This document shows, in pieces, positions 39,588-48,861 of a DNA stretch of 64,000 nt; the first letter of the stretch is position 1; each line of letters begins with the position of its first letter. The stretch is taken from NCBI RefSeq assembly GCF_030499575.1, contig NZ_JASTLC010000001.1, forward strand, positions 8,952,001 to 9,016,000, in the 5' to 3' direction. Source of the stretch: Streptomyces sp. DG2A-72 (GTDB taxonomy: Bacteria; Actinomycetota; Actinomycetes; Streptomycetales; Streptomycetaceae). A program made the translations under genes and the position numbers. The notes beneath the pieces are model-generated. The model had not been told where the DNA came from. It saw only the letters and a program-made list of their open reading frames with translations, and searched no databases.

Positions 39588-40901
39588 TCAGACGCGGCGG
39601 CGGGTGAAGCGCTGGTTGGCGTTGCCGCTGTAGGTGTACTGGGTGATGCGGGCGCCGTTGGCGGTGGAGTATTCCCAGACGTCCATGGCCAGGCCGGACT
39701 CCCGGTTGACGAGGCTGATCACGTCACCGCCGTGGTCGATCACGCGCCACTGCTGGACGGTGGCGCCGCTGTCGGCCTGCTGGACTACGTCCGCGCCGGT
39801 CGTGGTGCCCGCGGGCTGGAGGAACAGGCCACTGTGCCGGGCCTTGATGCGGACGTGGCCGTCGCCGGCGTCCACGAACTCGAACTGCTGGTTGGGGCGG
39901 CTGTTGGCGGTGTACTGGGCGAGCCTGGCGCCGGCGGCGGTGGAGGCCTCGTAGATGTCGGCGGCCTTGCCGCTGTGCTGGGCCACCAGGCTGTAGACCC
40001 CGGGGCCGCCGGTCGAGTCACCCAGCTGTGCTTCCCACCTGGTGTTGGATCCGGCCGCGTCGGCGGGGAGGCGGTCGCGTGCGGCGGTGTCGCCGTACAT
40101 GGTCCAGCGGGCCCAGTCGACGACGGTCCTTGGGAAGCGTTGGTCGCTCCAGAAGCTGGTGTGGCTGCCGCCGACGAAGGTGAGGAACGCCTTGGGCCAG
40201 GTCATCTCGGTGTATGCCTGCCGGGCCGAGGAGTACGACGTGGTTGAGTCCCGGTCGCCGTGGACGAACAGGACCTTGGCGGAGACCGAGGCGGCGGGGT
40301 TGCCCATGTCCACGCAGGACTGGGGGTTGGCGGAGATGATCCGGCTGTCGGGCCAGGAGGTGAGCAGGCCGTGGGTGACCATGCCGCCCAGGGAGTGGCC
40401 GGAGACGCCGACGCCGATGCCGGTGTTGATGTGTCCGGCCAGCGGTCCGCTTGTGTTGAGGGCGAGGGTGTTGGTGAGGATCTGCGAGACGTCCTTGGAG
40501 GTGTTGCCGTTGTTGACGTCGGTGAAGTTGTGGTTGAAGTGCGGGGCGGGGACGATGAAGCCTGCCGCGGCCAGGGCTCGGATGATGAACAGGGAGTTCT
40601 GCGGGCTGCTTCCGTAGCCGTGGGTCATGTTGTAGACGGGGAAGACGCCGCCTGCGACCGGGGCGTCGGTCACGGGGTTGCCGCCGGGGGTGCCGGTGGC
40701 GGGGTAGTAGACGTAGGTGGTGCACGGGCGGCTGCCGCGGGTCCAGTTGTACCTGCGCACGCCGACCGCGAACGGCGTGGTCGGCGCCGTGTCCAACGGC
40801 CCGACGGCGGCCGGCGCCTGTCCTGCGCCGAGCAGGGACAGACCCACGCCCGTCGCTCCGGCCGCGCTCATGCTGAGGAATGTCCGTCGTTGCATGGCCA
40901 T
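39588..40901 (-). CDS. Secreted alpha/beta-hydrolase (PET-hydrolase/cutinase-like) with C-terminal ricin-B lectin domain
   Basis: 437 residues from ATG 40901 (AGGAGACATCC upstream; ATG 40895 also possible). Tat-type signal QRRTFLSMSAAGATGVGLSLL. The hydrolase core has Ser in GVSGHSLGGMV, Asp in LFVHGDRDSTT and His in VGGSHTSFW, a typical triad of the dienelactone/polyesterase group. From about residue 300 a RICIN/CBM13-like domain follows with QxF/QxW repeats (NQQFEF, VQQWRV, NQRFTR). Exported ester hydrolase that probably removes ester groups from plant polymers, with the lectin part holding it to glycans. The catalytic region is nearly identical at DNA level to the gene at 55968. Confidence 0.85.
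   Translation of the reverse strand: MAMQRRTFLSMSAAGATGVGLSLLGAGQAPAAVGPLDTAPTTPFAVGVRRYNWTRGSRPCTTYVYYPATGTPGGNPVTDAPVAGGVFPVYNMTHGYGSSPQNSLFIIRALAAAGFIVPAPHFNHNFTDVNNGNTSKDVSQILTNTLALNTSGPLAGHINTGIGVGVSGHSLGGMVTHGLLTSWPDSRIISANPQSCVDMGNPAASVSAKVLFVHGDRDSTTSYSSARQAYTEMTWPKAFLTFVGGSHTSFWSDQRFPRTVVDWARWTMYGDTAARDRLPADAAGSNTRWEAQLGDSTGGPGVYSLVAQHSGKAADIYEASTAAGARLAQYTANSRPNQQFEFVDAGDGHVRIKARHSGLFLQPAGTTTGADVVQQADSGATVQQWRVIDHGGDVISLVNRESGLAMDVWEYSTANGARITQYTYSGNANQRFTRRRV
40030..40787. repeat. 758-bp near-identical block shared by two esterase genes (copy 1)
   Basis: Matches 55981-56738 in the same orientation. By eye only three bases differ (40237, 40238, 40245), which turn one Gln codon into a Ser codon and change one silent site. 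Identity ends sharply at both sides: the signal peptides and C-terminal parts are divergent. This indicates recent duplication or gene conversion limited to the catalytic domain. Confidence 0.9.
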
Positions 40902-41002
40902 GGATGTCTCCTGGGGTGCGGGGATGGATGTAGCGATTGGCGTTCGGCGGGGCAGAGGTCTTCGTGCACGCCGTCTTCTGGTCCTTCGCTCGGCGATGGA
41001 GG

Positions 41003-42934
41003 CTATGAGGTGGTCAAGTCGTGTTCGCCGCGTCCGGGAACGACGTCGATGACCGCCGTCACCGGTCCTGTGTCGGTCATCCCGGTGACTGTCACCTCAC
41101 CCGGCCTGTCGGTCGCGCCAGGTGGCAACGGCTGCCAGCGGACGGGAACACGGGTGATCCTGTTGTCGGCGGTGGTGAGCATGCGGATGGAGGAAGGCAG
41201 CTTCGGGGCGGCCCCCACCACGGTGGCGGTGTAGATGGTGTCCTGGAGGATGTGCTTGGCGCGGCTGGCGTTGAAGACGTTGATGGAGGCGTGCGGCTCC
41301 CATGTGTTCGCCAGCCCGGGCACGGCCCGGAACATCGGCTGGTAGCCGGCCGGCTCCCACACCAGTACACCTGAACCTCGGTTGTCGACCACGTCGTTGG
41401 CGGCCTGGAACACCCTCCGGACAGCGTCCGCCTGGCCCTGAATCGTTCGCGGGAAGGGTGAGTTGGGCAACGGCGAGCCGTCGCCGCCCGAGGCGGGGTA
41501 GGCGGTTTCCGCGATGTCGATCTCGTAGCCGGGATAGGCGGTGGCCATGGTGTTCAGGTTGAGATCCAGAGCCTCGGGCGTACCGTGCCACTCCGGGTAG
41601 TACGAGATGGCCAGCACATCGGGGTTCTGCCCCTTTGCCTTCACCCGGGTGACGAACTGGTGCCAGAACTCCATGGTTTTGGCGAGCCGGTCCTTGCCGA
41701 CGATCACGTGTATCTCGACCTTGGATGTCGGTGACGCGTCGCGGACGGCTTTGATCCCGGCCGCGGCCAGGGTGGTGAACCGGTCCCACGCCTGGTCGTA
41801 GAGCTGCTGCTCCACCGGGTCGGTTGACCCCCAGTACTGCCACAGCAGGCCACCGCCGGGCTTCGACTGGTAGATATCGGCCTGGTCGACGAAATACGGC
41901 GGACTCGTCGTGCCGATGTGGGCCGCCTCGCTGCCGTACATGAAACCGTTGATGATCTCGTTACCGACGGCCACCTTCTCCGGCGTGGTGCCCTGCTGGA
42001 TCAACCGGTCCAGATAGTCAGCGGTGAAGTCGTACACGGCCTGGGACAGGTCCGCGAACTCCAGCTCGGCCCAGGCGCGTGGTTTTGGTTGCTTGCTCGG
42101 GTCCGCCCATGAGTCCGCGTAGTGGAAGTCGATACCCAGGCCCATGCCCCGCTGCTTGATCCCCTTCGCTGAGACCAGTGAACGCTCCGGGCCTTGGCGC
42201 GGTATCGGCGTCGGCCGACCGGTGCTCTCGCTGCGCGGCTCGTTGAATATCCGCAGCCGGGTGTGCTGCATGCCGCGGTCCTTGGCCACGTCGAGCAGGT
42301 GTGGCCCGGCGCCGCGGTCTTCGGCCAGGGGGTCGACCCAGTATTGCCGGTCCTGGACGTCGTCCATCCAGGACAGATCGGCGCCGAGGATGAGGTCGTC
42401 GCGCAGGTAGTTGAAGACCTGGAGCTCGCTGACGCCGGCTTGGGCACGGCCCGGCCCCCCAGTGAACATCAGCCGGACGAAGCGCGTTGCCGGCCGGGTG
42501 AACAGGTGTACTTCCCCTCGTGACACGGCTTGGTTGTGGGACCTGTCGGCGATGGTCTTCCACCGGCGACCGTCGGATGAAGCCTCGACGATGTACCGAT
42601 AGGCCACGCCACGGTCCGGGAACATCACCTTGACCTTGCGCAGGTTGTCGTAAGTTCCACCGAGGTCGACGGTGAGCCACTGCCGACCGCCGGCACGACC
42701 GGGTTGCCAGGACGTCGTCGGGTCGCCGTCGATGGCCAGTCCGGCGTTCGACGAACCGGTGGCGGCTGTCGCCGAGGCCCAGGGTTTGGCAGCGATATTG
42801 CTTTCGATCGGCTTGATGTCCGCGGTGCCGAAGGTCGCATGGGCCGGCGCGGGCACCATGAGCAATGTCGCGGACACCATGGTGGCCAACGTCGTCATGC
42901 CCGCGACGACGCGGGGCAGACGCTTGCTGCTCAT
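41003..42934 (-). CDS. GH53 endo-beta-1,4-galactanase with N-terminal discoidin-like domain
   Basis: 643 residues from ATG 42934 with AGGAGAAGG upstream; Sec signal to about APAHA. Residues 45-175 form an F5/8-type carbohydrate-binding domain (SNAGLAIDGDPTTSWQP, QWLTVDLGG, FVRLMFTGG, ELQVFNY). The GH53 barrel follows (LGADLSWMDDVQ, TRLRIFNEP, GIDFHYADSWADP, acid/base Glu in VAVGNEIING, nucleophile Glu in EIDIAETAYPAS). A C-terminal bacterial Ig-like domain (RVPVRWQPLPPGATDRPGEVTVTG) closes it. It hydrolyses galactan side chains of rhamnogalacturonan I. Same strand as the GH43, PL9 and PL11 genes upstream, so part of one saccharolytic transcription unit. Confidence 0.9.
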   Translation of the reverse strand: MSSKRLPRVVAGMTTLATMVSATLLMVPAPAHATFGTADIKPIESNIAAKPWASATAATGSSNAGLAIDGDPTTSWQPGRAGGRQWLTVDLGGTYDNLRKVKVMFPDRGVAYRYIVEASSDGRRWKTIADRSHNQAVSRGEVHLFTRPATRFVRLMFTGGPGRAQAGVSELQVFNYLRDDLILGADLSWMDDVQDRQYWVDPLAEDRGAGPHLLDVAKDRGMQHTRLRIFNEPRSESTGRPTPIPRQGPERSLVSAKGIKQRGMGLGIDFHYADSWADPSKQPKPRAWAELEFADLSQAVYDFTADYLDRLIQQGTTPEKVAVGNEIINGFMYGSEAAHIGTTSPPYFVDQADIYQSKPGGGLLWQYWGSTDPVEQQLYDQAWDRFTTLAAAGIKAVRDASPTSKVEIHVIVGKDRLAKTMEFWHQFVTRVKAKGQNPDVLAISYYPEWHGTPEALDLNLNTMATAYPGYEIDIAETAYPASGGDGSPLPNSPFPRTIQGQADAVRRVFQAANDVVDNRGSGVLVWEPAGYQPMFRAVPGLANTWEPHASINVFNASRAKHILQDTIYTATVVGAAPKLPSSIRMLTTADNRITRVPVRWQPLPPGATDRPGEVTVTGMTDTGPVTAVIDVVPGRGEHDLTTS

Positions 42935-43024
42935 TCCTTCTCCTGACGATGTGACGGTGTCGTGGACTCAAGGACGCGACCCTGCACGCTCTGCCGGTCG
43001 AAGCGACCGGCAGAGCGTGGGATG

Positions 43025-45268
43025 TCAGCCAGTCGCGGCACCGACATCGAGGTAGTCGACGTTGGGCAGACCGGCTGCCGTCGTCGGATCCAACCGGATG
43101 GTGTTGCTGCCGGCGTTCAGCGGGACGGTCGCGGTCTTGGTCGACCACGTCGTCCACGCACCGGTGGACTCGAACGAAACCGTCCCCACCGTGGTCCCGT
43201 TGACGACCAGGTTCGCCGGCCTCGCACCGGTACTGGCGCCATTGGCGAACCGGATCGCCAGCGTGGCCGTACCAGCGGCCTGCGAGGTCACCGTGAACTG
43301 TGCGTAGGACCCCGCGGCGGCATTGCCGTTGCAGAACCCGCTACCGGAATAGCCCGCTTGGTTCGAGTCGATCGTGCCCTGGCACTCCGCCGGCGCGGTC
43401 TCCGCCTCGTACCGCTGTCCCGATGGCGCGTCGGCAGAGGTCTTGACCAGTGAGAGCTGGTCGACGATGACGCCGCCCGAACCCGACGCCCGCACGGTGA
43501 CGGTGGCGGCCCCGCTGGGTAGCTGGATGCCGGTGAGCTCGCGCTTGGCCCAGCCGCTCGACGACGGGATGCTGAGGGTGCGCTGGCTGCCGTTGGCGCC
43601 GGTGATCACGACCTGTCCGGCGCTACCCCGAGCGTGCAGGGACAGGGTGTAGGTGCCTTCGGGCACCGACGCGATCCGCTGCTCGACGCCGCCGCTGTTG
43701 CTCACCTGGAGGGCGAAGCGAGACCCGTTCACACCGCCGTTGACGTTGGTCACCGAACCGCCGAGGTTCCGCCATCCGCGCACACTGGAGACGATGATGC
43801 GGTCGGCCTGGATGTCCGGGTTGAGGATGTAGTTGTTCGCCGGCCCGACACGCCACTCTCCGGTCGTGACGTTGAACTGCCACTGGCTCACCGAGTGGAA
43901 CTGCGGCCTCGCGCCGGTCTTGGTGATCGGCACCCACTGGTTGTATCCGATGCCGTTCCAGGCGAAGTCGGCCCAGCGGTCGCCGGCGTAGATCACCGTG
44001 TTCTGCTTGGTGCCCTTGACCGTCACGAAGAACCCGGTCTGGGTCACGTGGCTGTAGTCCATCTCGGTGCCGGCAAGGACGTACTCGCTGCTGTAGGAGC
44101 CCTGGACGTTGCTGCTGGTCGACTCATTGACGTAGTTGACAGAGGTGTTCCAGCCGTGCAGGTCCGACGCCGCGTGGTAGTACTTGCCGTCGAGCTTGAA
44201 CATGGCGTTGCCCTCGCGACCGTCACCGCGACGGATCTCCACGCCTGGCTCGATCCGCAGCGAGTCGGACTCCCGGAACTTGGCCACGAAGCCGCGCGAC
44301 CGTCCTTCGCGGTTGGAGAAGATCAGGTAGTCCTTGCCGTCGTCGTCGGTGAAGACGGTCTGGTCTCCGGTGCCGGTCGTCGGCGAGTTGGTGATCTGGG
44401 TCTGGAAGTAGCCGTAGTCGAAGGTGTCGGTCGGCGAGTCACCCTGCAGCAGCAGGACGCCGTGCCCGCCCCTGCCCGTGTGCCACATCTGCACGGCGAG
44501 CACGTATTTGCCGGTGTTCTCGTTGTACGAGACACCGAGCCGCCCGACCCAGCCCGCGCCGCCCATGTTGGCGCCGCTGCCGACGCCGGTGGAGCGCGTC
44601 GCGACGCGGTTCTCGAACTTCCAGTTCACCAGGTCCTTGGACGAGTACACCGGGATGGACCTGAAGCTGACCTCGCCGTCGTACTTCCTCGTCGGATTGG
44701 CCCGGTAGGACTCGGCGCCGAGGTAGTGCACGCCGTACCAGTAGTAGGTGTCACCGAACTTGAAGACCCCACCGCCCTGCGAATAGATGGGGTTGCCGCT
44801 GGTGTCGTTCCAGAAGGTGTTGTTCGTGATGGTCTGGAACGTGCCCTCGTCGGCAGCCTGCAGATCGCCGGCGGCGTTCATCAGCGCCGTCTTCGCCTCG
44901 GCGACCTCCGACTTGGTGGCCGATGTGTCGTCGGCTACCGCGTCCGCGGAACGCAACGCCTTGGCGAAGGGTTTCCAGGAGCCGGCCGTGTACTTCGACG
45001 GAGCGCGGGTCTCGTACTCGGACACCAGGTACTTCAGGCCGCGATCCACCACCGGTCCAGCAGCGGCACCCTGGTCTTGGAGCGCCGTCGCCGGTGTCCG
45101 CGTGGCCTGTGTCTGTGTTGTTGCCTGTGTCCGCGTCGCAGGTGTCTCCGCCGCAGCGGTGCTCGCCGAGAGCGGTGCCGCCAACGCCACGGACAACAAT
45201 GCGGCGGCGGCCACCTTCCAGTACTTCGAGAGGACGCGCGATCTTTGCCTCAAGATGTCACCTTCCAT
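43025..45268 (-). CDS. Secreted GH43-family glycosidase with FIVAR-like and C-terminal carbohydrate-binding domains
   Basis: 747 residues from ATG 45268, which lies inside the end of the PL9 gene; TTG 45253, preceded by GGAAGGTGA, is an equally good start. Signal peptide (VAAAALLSVALAAPLSASTAAAE), a Thr/Gln-rich linker, then a FIVAR-like helix pair (about 75-140). The GH43 five-bladed propeller follows (NDTSGNPIYSQGGGVFKFGDTYYWYGV, MGGAGWVGRLGVSYNENTGKYVLAVQ, GDQTVFTDDDGKDYLI). After that come a jelly-roll module (residues about 500-610) and a CBM35-like module at the end (YEAETAPAECQG ... VDYLDV). It probably trims galactan or arabinan side chains; exo-beta-1,3-galactanase is a reasonable subclass guess. 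Confidence 0.85.
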   Translation of the reverse strand: MEGDILRQRSRVLSKYWKVAAAALLSVALAAPLSASTAAAETPATRTQATTQTQATRTPATALQDQGAAAGPVVDRGLKYLVSEYETRAPSKYTAGSWKPFAKALRSADAVADDTSATKSEVAEAKTALMNAAGDLQAADEGTFQTITNNTFWNDTSGNPIYSQGGGVFKFGDTYYWYGVHYLGAESYRANPTRKYDGEVSFRSIPVYSSKDLVNWKFENRVATRSTGVGSGANMGGAGWVGRLGVSYNENTGKYVLAVQMWHTGRGGHGVLLLQGDSPTDTFDYGYFQTQITNSPTTGTGDQTVFTDDDGKDYLIFSNREGRSRGFVAKFRESDSLRIEPGVEIRRGDGREGNAMFKLDGKYYHAASDLHGWNTSVNYVNESTSSNVQGSYSSEYVLAGTEMDYSHVTQTGFFVTVKGTKQNTVIYAGDRWADFAWNGIGYNQWVPITKTGARPQFHSVSQWQFNVTTGEWRVGPANNYILNPDIQADRIIVSSVRGWRNLGGSVTNVNGGVNGSRFALQVSNSGGVEQRIASVPEGTYTLSLHARGSAGQVVITGANGSQRTLSIPSSSGWAKRELTGIQLPSGAATVTVRASGSGGVIVDQLSLVKTSADAPSGQRYEAETAPAECQGTIDSNQAGYSGSGFCNGNAAAGSYAQFTVTSQAAGTATLAIRFANGASTGARPANLVVNGTTVGTVSFESTGAWTTWSTKTATVPLNAGSNTIRLDPTTAAGLPNVDYLDVGAATG

Positions 45269-46610
45269 CGTTCTCAAAGGCGCCGAGATCCGGCGCACTT
45301 CCGCTGAAGGGCAGTCCCACGCCGGTGCCCTTGTCGATCAGGGCACTGTTCGCCGCGAGACGGAGGTGGGGCAGCACGGGCAGGCTTCCGTCGGTCTGGC
45401 GGGGCGCGTCCCAGCCGGATGTCGACACACTCTGGAACTCGGAGTTCGACAGGGGGCTGCCGAGGTTCCAGGAGTTGTACGCGGCGTTCGTGCCGGTCAT
45501 GTACGACGTCGGCGTTCCGGTGTAGGCGATGTTGTTGCGCAGGTTGCCCCGGCCGACGGCGGCGCCGCTCGAGTCGACGCCACGCATGTTGAAGTTGGGG
45601 CTGTTTCCGTAGCCGGTGTTGTTGAAGAAGTCGTTGGCCACCGGGTGGTGGTTGGCGTAGAAGCCGGCCGCCTTGTTGAGGAACGCCACCGAGAAGCGGA
45701 CGGTGTGCTTGGGCGCGTTGGTCTCGTAGTCGCCCCCGTAGCCGCCCGACTTGAAGCCGGCTCCGTTGCCGGAGGGCGTCGTCGTCCCCGGCACGTACCC
45801 GTTGCGCCAGGCCCACGAGTTCTCGATGATCACGGGCGAGTAGGTGGAGATGAGGTCGAACCCGTCATCGGCGTTCCACCACGCGCGGCAACCCCGGAAC
45901 ACGTTCGCGGCGCGGCCGGCCGGCGTGTAATGCGAACCGAACCCGTCGGCGTTCTCACCGGGCCCGTCATTGCTGCGCAGGTCGTAGTTGTCATGCGAGT
46001 CCGAGTTGAGGACGAGGTTGCCGCCCCCGCCGTTGATGAACAGGCCGGTTCCCATGTGGTGGTGGGTGTTGATCTGCTCGAAGACGTTGTTGCTGCCGGA
46101 GACCCAGATCCCCCAGGACTCGGCGTTCCGGTTGTTGTTCTGCGGAACGCCCTTGACTTCCAGTCCTTTGAGGTGGATCCAGCTGCCGGTGACGTTGAAG
46201 CCCTTGATGCGGCAGTTGTCCGTCATCCGCGAGAAGTCGAAGACCGGCTTCTCGCCCGGCTGGGCCACGTACCGGATCGGGCTGCCCGAACTGCCGCTCT
46301 TGTTCAGGGTGATCGCGTCGACTCTGGCGGACTGGCTCGAACAGGCGCTGTTCGCGCGGGTGTAGGTGTAGGTGCCGCCCCGGAAGTGGACCGTGTCACC
46401 CGCCTTGGCGACGGACTGCGCACGGGCGATCGATGCCCACGGAGCGGCCTGCGTACCCGCTGCGCCGTCGTTCCCGTTCGGGGCGACGTAATAGGTGTTT
46501 CCGGCCGCCGCGTCGCTGGCGGACGCCGAGTCGGCGACCATCACGAGAGAGCTCACCGTGACCACCGAGAGCAGGAGAGCGGCAGGGGGGACGAACTTCG
46601 CGGTTCTCAC
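45258..46610 (-). CDS. Secreted PL9-like pectate / rhamnogalacturonan lyase (right-handed beta-helix)
   Basis: 450 residues from GTG 46610, four bases after the PL11 stop. Signal peptide ends near DSASAS. The mature protein starts NTYYVAPNGNDGAAGTQAAPWASIARAQSVAKAGDTVHFRGGTY, the capping strand of parallel beta-helix lyases, followed by Asn- and Gly-rich turns. PL9 signatures are GENADGFGSHY, CRAWWNADDGFDLIS and NNNRNAESWGIWV, where Asp residues bind the catalytic calcium and a Lys acts as base. It cleaves the galacturonan backbone by beta-elimination. Its 3' end overlaps the GH43 start. Confidence 0.85.
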   Translation of the reverse strand: MRTAKFVPPAALLLSVVTVSSLVMVADSASASDAAAGNTYYVAPNGNDGAAGTQAAPWASIARAQSVAKAGDTVHFRGGTYTYTRANSACSSQSARVDAITLNKSGSSGSPIRYVAQPGEKPVFDFSRMTDNCRIKGFNVTGSWIHLKGLEVKGVPQNNNRNAESWGIWVSGSNNVFEQINTHHHMGTGLFINGGGGNLVLNSDSHDNYDLRSNDGPGENADGFGSHYTPAGRAANVFRGCRAWWNADDGFDLISTYSPVIIENSWAWRNGYVPGTTTPSGNGAGFKSGGYGGDYETNAPKHTVRFSVAFLNKAAGFYANHHPVANDFFNNTGYGNSPNFNMRGVDSSGAAVGRGNLRNNIAYTGTPTSYMTGTNAAYNSWNLGSPLSNSEFQSVSTSGWDAPRQTDGSLPVLPHLRLAANSALIDKGTGVGLPFSGSAPDLGAFENDGR

Positions 46611-46614
46611 AGCG

Positions 46615-48468
46615 TCATCTCCCGGGGTAGGTGATGTTCGGCCGTGGTGGCCGGGCCATGCCGGCGCCGAGGAAGTAGTCGACGTGGTGGGACTGCATGT
46701 ATCCCTTGAACGTCATGGCGTTGCGGTAGGCGGGGTTGTGCGCGAGCGTGTACAGCCGTGTGCTCGACGGGCGATCGGTGGTGAAGATGATCAGCTGGTT
46801 GTGGCTCGCGTTGGTGTACACGGCTTCCTCACGCCAGTCGCCGAGGATGTCGCCGTAGAAGGTGGGCTGGACGTTCTGGCTCGCGTCGACCGCTCCGTAG
46901 TTCGAGGTGGTGAGCAGCCGTGTCAGGCTGTTGGTGGGCTTGGGGTTGTTCGGGTCCCACTTCTCGAACTTGCCGTCGTTGAGCAGCTCCATCGTGATGT
47001 CGCCGTCCCACCACAGGCCCAGCTGCGGCCAGGGACGCAGTGAGGTGTTCGGTTCGGTGAGGCGGTTGGCGGGTGCGTTGTAGAGGCCTGAGAAGGACCA
47101 GACCTCCATGCCGGGGAACCGCGGGTCGATGTCGCCGGCCATGCCGCGTCCCACGTCGGCGGTGCCGGACGCGGTGTGCCGCCAGATGATGGAGCCGTTG
47201 GTGGCGTCGTAGTAGTACTCGCGCAGACCGCTGGGGTTGTCCTGCTGGACGCCGTAGCCCTGCAGGCCCGGGCGGTTGGGGTCCATTTTGGCGATGTGGA
47301 AGCGGTCGCCGTGGATGACGCCCGCGGGGCCCAGGGAGTACCGCAGGGTGCCGTTGCCGTTGAGCACGAACCCGATCTCGGCGACCTCGTCGGTCCCGTC
47401 GCCGTCGACGTCGATGGCGCGGGTGTTGTGCCCGTCGGGTGTGTTCTGGTTGCCGCGCAGCCACTTCCACTGCTGGGTCAGGGACTGGCCGTTGAACTGC
47501 CAGGCGCCCATCATGAGGTTGAACGCCCCGTTGCCGATCCGGTTCTTCATGAAGGCGACCAGACTGGGCCGGGAGCCGTCGAGGTAGCCCACGCCGAACC
47601 GGGCGTACATCGGGCCGTCCGCCAGGTAGTCCGTCGGCACGGGAGCGGTCGCGCGAGGCGCCCCGGTCATGCCGTCGAGGATCGCGATGAACTGGCGGTT
47701 GTTGTTGCTGTTGGTGAATGTGGTGCCGTCGCCGAAGCGGACACCGTTGGCGATCCGCACGGCGACCTCGGCGCGGCCGTCACTGTCGAAGTCGTAGACG
47801 GTCACGCCGTCGTTGTGGCCGACGTCGATGGTGGACGATCCGCCTTCGATGTTGTTCTGGTTGGTGCTGTTCGGCCCCATGTTGACCGACCAGAGGAGCT
47901 GCCCGTCGCGCCGGTAGGCCTCGAGTGTCTGCGGCGATGTCTGGCGGTCCAGGACGAAGTCGTATTCACCGTCGCCGTCGAGGTCGCCGACCCAGACGAA
48001 CTTCACCGGGCCCCCGGCGCGCAGCGGTACGCGAAGGGCCGGCTCGACGGCGTGGTTGGCGGTCAGGGTGAAGGCGCCGCTCGGTGACTGCTCCGCGCCG
48101 TCGATCACGGGCCGTACCCGGTAGCTGTTGGACCGGGTCAAGTCGGCCGTGGAGTCGGTGAAGTTGGTGCCTTGGGTCAGGACCGCGGAGTTGAGCTTGA
48201 CCTCCTGGCCTCCGGCTGTGGACCGGTACACGTTGAACCCGATGCCGTCCGGATCGAGCCCCAGCAGCCGCCAGGAGACGAGAACACTGGTGTTGCTCGA
48301 CCGCACGGCCACGACGCCGCGGCCGAGGTTCTCCATCGGTCTGGCGGCTGCCGCTGCGAGGCCGTCCGTCGGCGTCGCGGCACCCGCGTCGACTGCGAGC
48401 GTCGTAGTCGCGGCGGACAGGAGTACGGCTGTGGCCCCGGCTAACGAGACCTTGATGGAACGTTTCAT
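46615..48468 (-). CDS. Secreted PL11 rhamnogalacturonan lyase (YesW/YesX-like), copy 1
   Basis: 617 residues from ATG 48468 with GGGAGGATT upstream; signal peptide to about DAGAA. Fibronectin-like start (MENLGRGVVAVRSSNTSVLVSWRLLG), then the eight-bladed propeller with calcium loops DLDGDGEYDFVLD, DFDSDGRAEVAV and DVDGDGTDEVAE, the active-site region SSTIDVGHNDG, and GDILGDWREEAVY near the end. It breaks the Rha-GalA bonds of RG-I by beta-elimination outside the cell. It is the first gene of the PL11-PL9-GH43-GH53 run; the LacI operator pair lies in its upstream region. Confidence 0.92.
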   Translation of the reverse strand: MKRSIKVSLAGATAVLLSAATTTLAVDAGAATPTDGLAAAAARPMENLGRGVVAVRSSNTSVLVSWRLLGLDPDGIGFNVYRSTAGGQEVKLNSAVLTQGTNFTDSTADLTRSNSYRVRPVIDGAEQSPSGAFTLTANHAVEPALRVPLRAGGPVKFVWVGDLDGDGEYDFVLDRQTSPQTLEAYRRDGQLLWSVNMGPNSTNQNNIEGGSSTIDVGHNDGVTVYDFDSDGRAEVAVRIANGVRFGDGTTFTNSNNNRQFIAILDGMTGAPRATAPVPTDYLADGPMYARFGVGYLDGSRPSLVAFMKNRIGNGAFNLMMGAWQFNGQSLTQQWKWLRGNQNTPDGHNTRAIDVDGDGTDEVAEIGFVLNGNGTLRYSLGPAGVIHGDRFHIAKMDPNRPGLQGYGVQQDNPSGLREYYYDATNGSIIWRHTASGTADVGRGMAGDIDPRFPGMEVWSFSGLYNAPANRLTEPNTSLRPWPQLGLWWDGDITMELLNDGKFEKWDPNNPKPTNSLTRLLTTSNYGAVDASQNVQPTFYGDILGDWREEAVYTNASHNQLIIFTTDRPSSTRLYTLAHNPAYRNAMTFKGYMQSHHVDYFLGAGMARPPRPNITYPGR

Positions 48469-48648
48469 GAATCCTCCCGTGCGGGTGCGGGTGCAAGGCA
48501 GATGATCACCGTCGGCCGCGGTTGCGCCGGTACGGCCGCCTGGCCCGTCGGGGTGGTGGGGGAAAGCTCGCCGCCGCGGGGGTGCTGCGTCGGCCGGGGG
48601 AGAGCGACGGGAAGGTTCGGGCATCGGGGCCCTCCACCCAAGACGGTG

Positions 48649-48661
48649 TTAAAACGTTTAC
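48649..48661. promoter_or_regulatory. LacI-type operator 1
   Basis: TTAAAACGTTTAC with the central ACGT typical of LacI-family sites, 181 bp before the PL11 start in the divergent region. Its complement-strand partner is at 48762. Confidence 0.65.
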
Positions 48662-48761
48662 TATCCCGATGTCATGATCGTGTCAAGACTCGTCGTCGCT
48701 ATCCGTTGTCATTGCTGGTATTGATCGTGTTGCGACGCGGCCATAAGCTCGAGCCATCGGT

Positions 48762-48774
48762 GCAAACGCTTTAA
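48762..48774. promoter_or_regulatory. LacI-type operator 2
   Basis: GCAAACGCTTTAA; its reverse complement TTAAAGCGTTTGC matches operator 1 at 11 of 13 positions. It lies 88 bp before the LacI gene. Two sites about 113 bp apart allow looping and joint control of the pectin operon and the regulator. Confidence 0.65.
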
Positions 48775-48861
48775 CCGATGCTCCCCCGGGCGGCGGATCG
48801 CTGTCTCCCTGCACGGGATGGCCCAGGCGCACTGGGAAGCGGGGAAGGCTGGTGGTGGACG

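Noticed and set aside
43634..45307. 557-residue plus-strand frame
   Set aside because: Exact antisense of the GH43 gene, Val/Gly/Asp-rich composition typical of a high-GC shadow.
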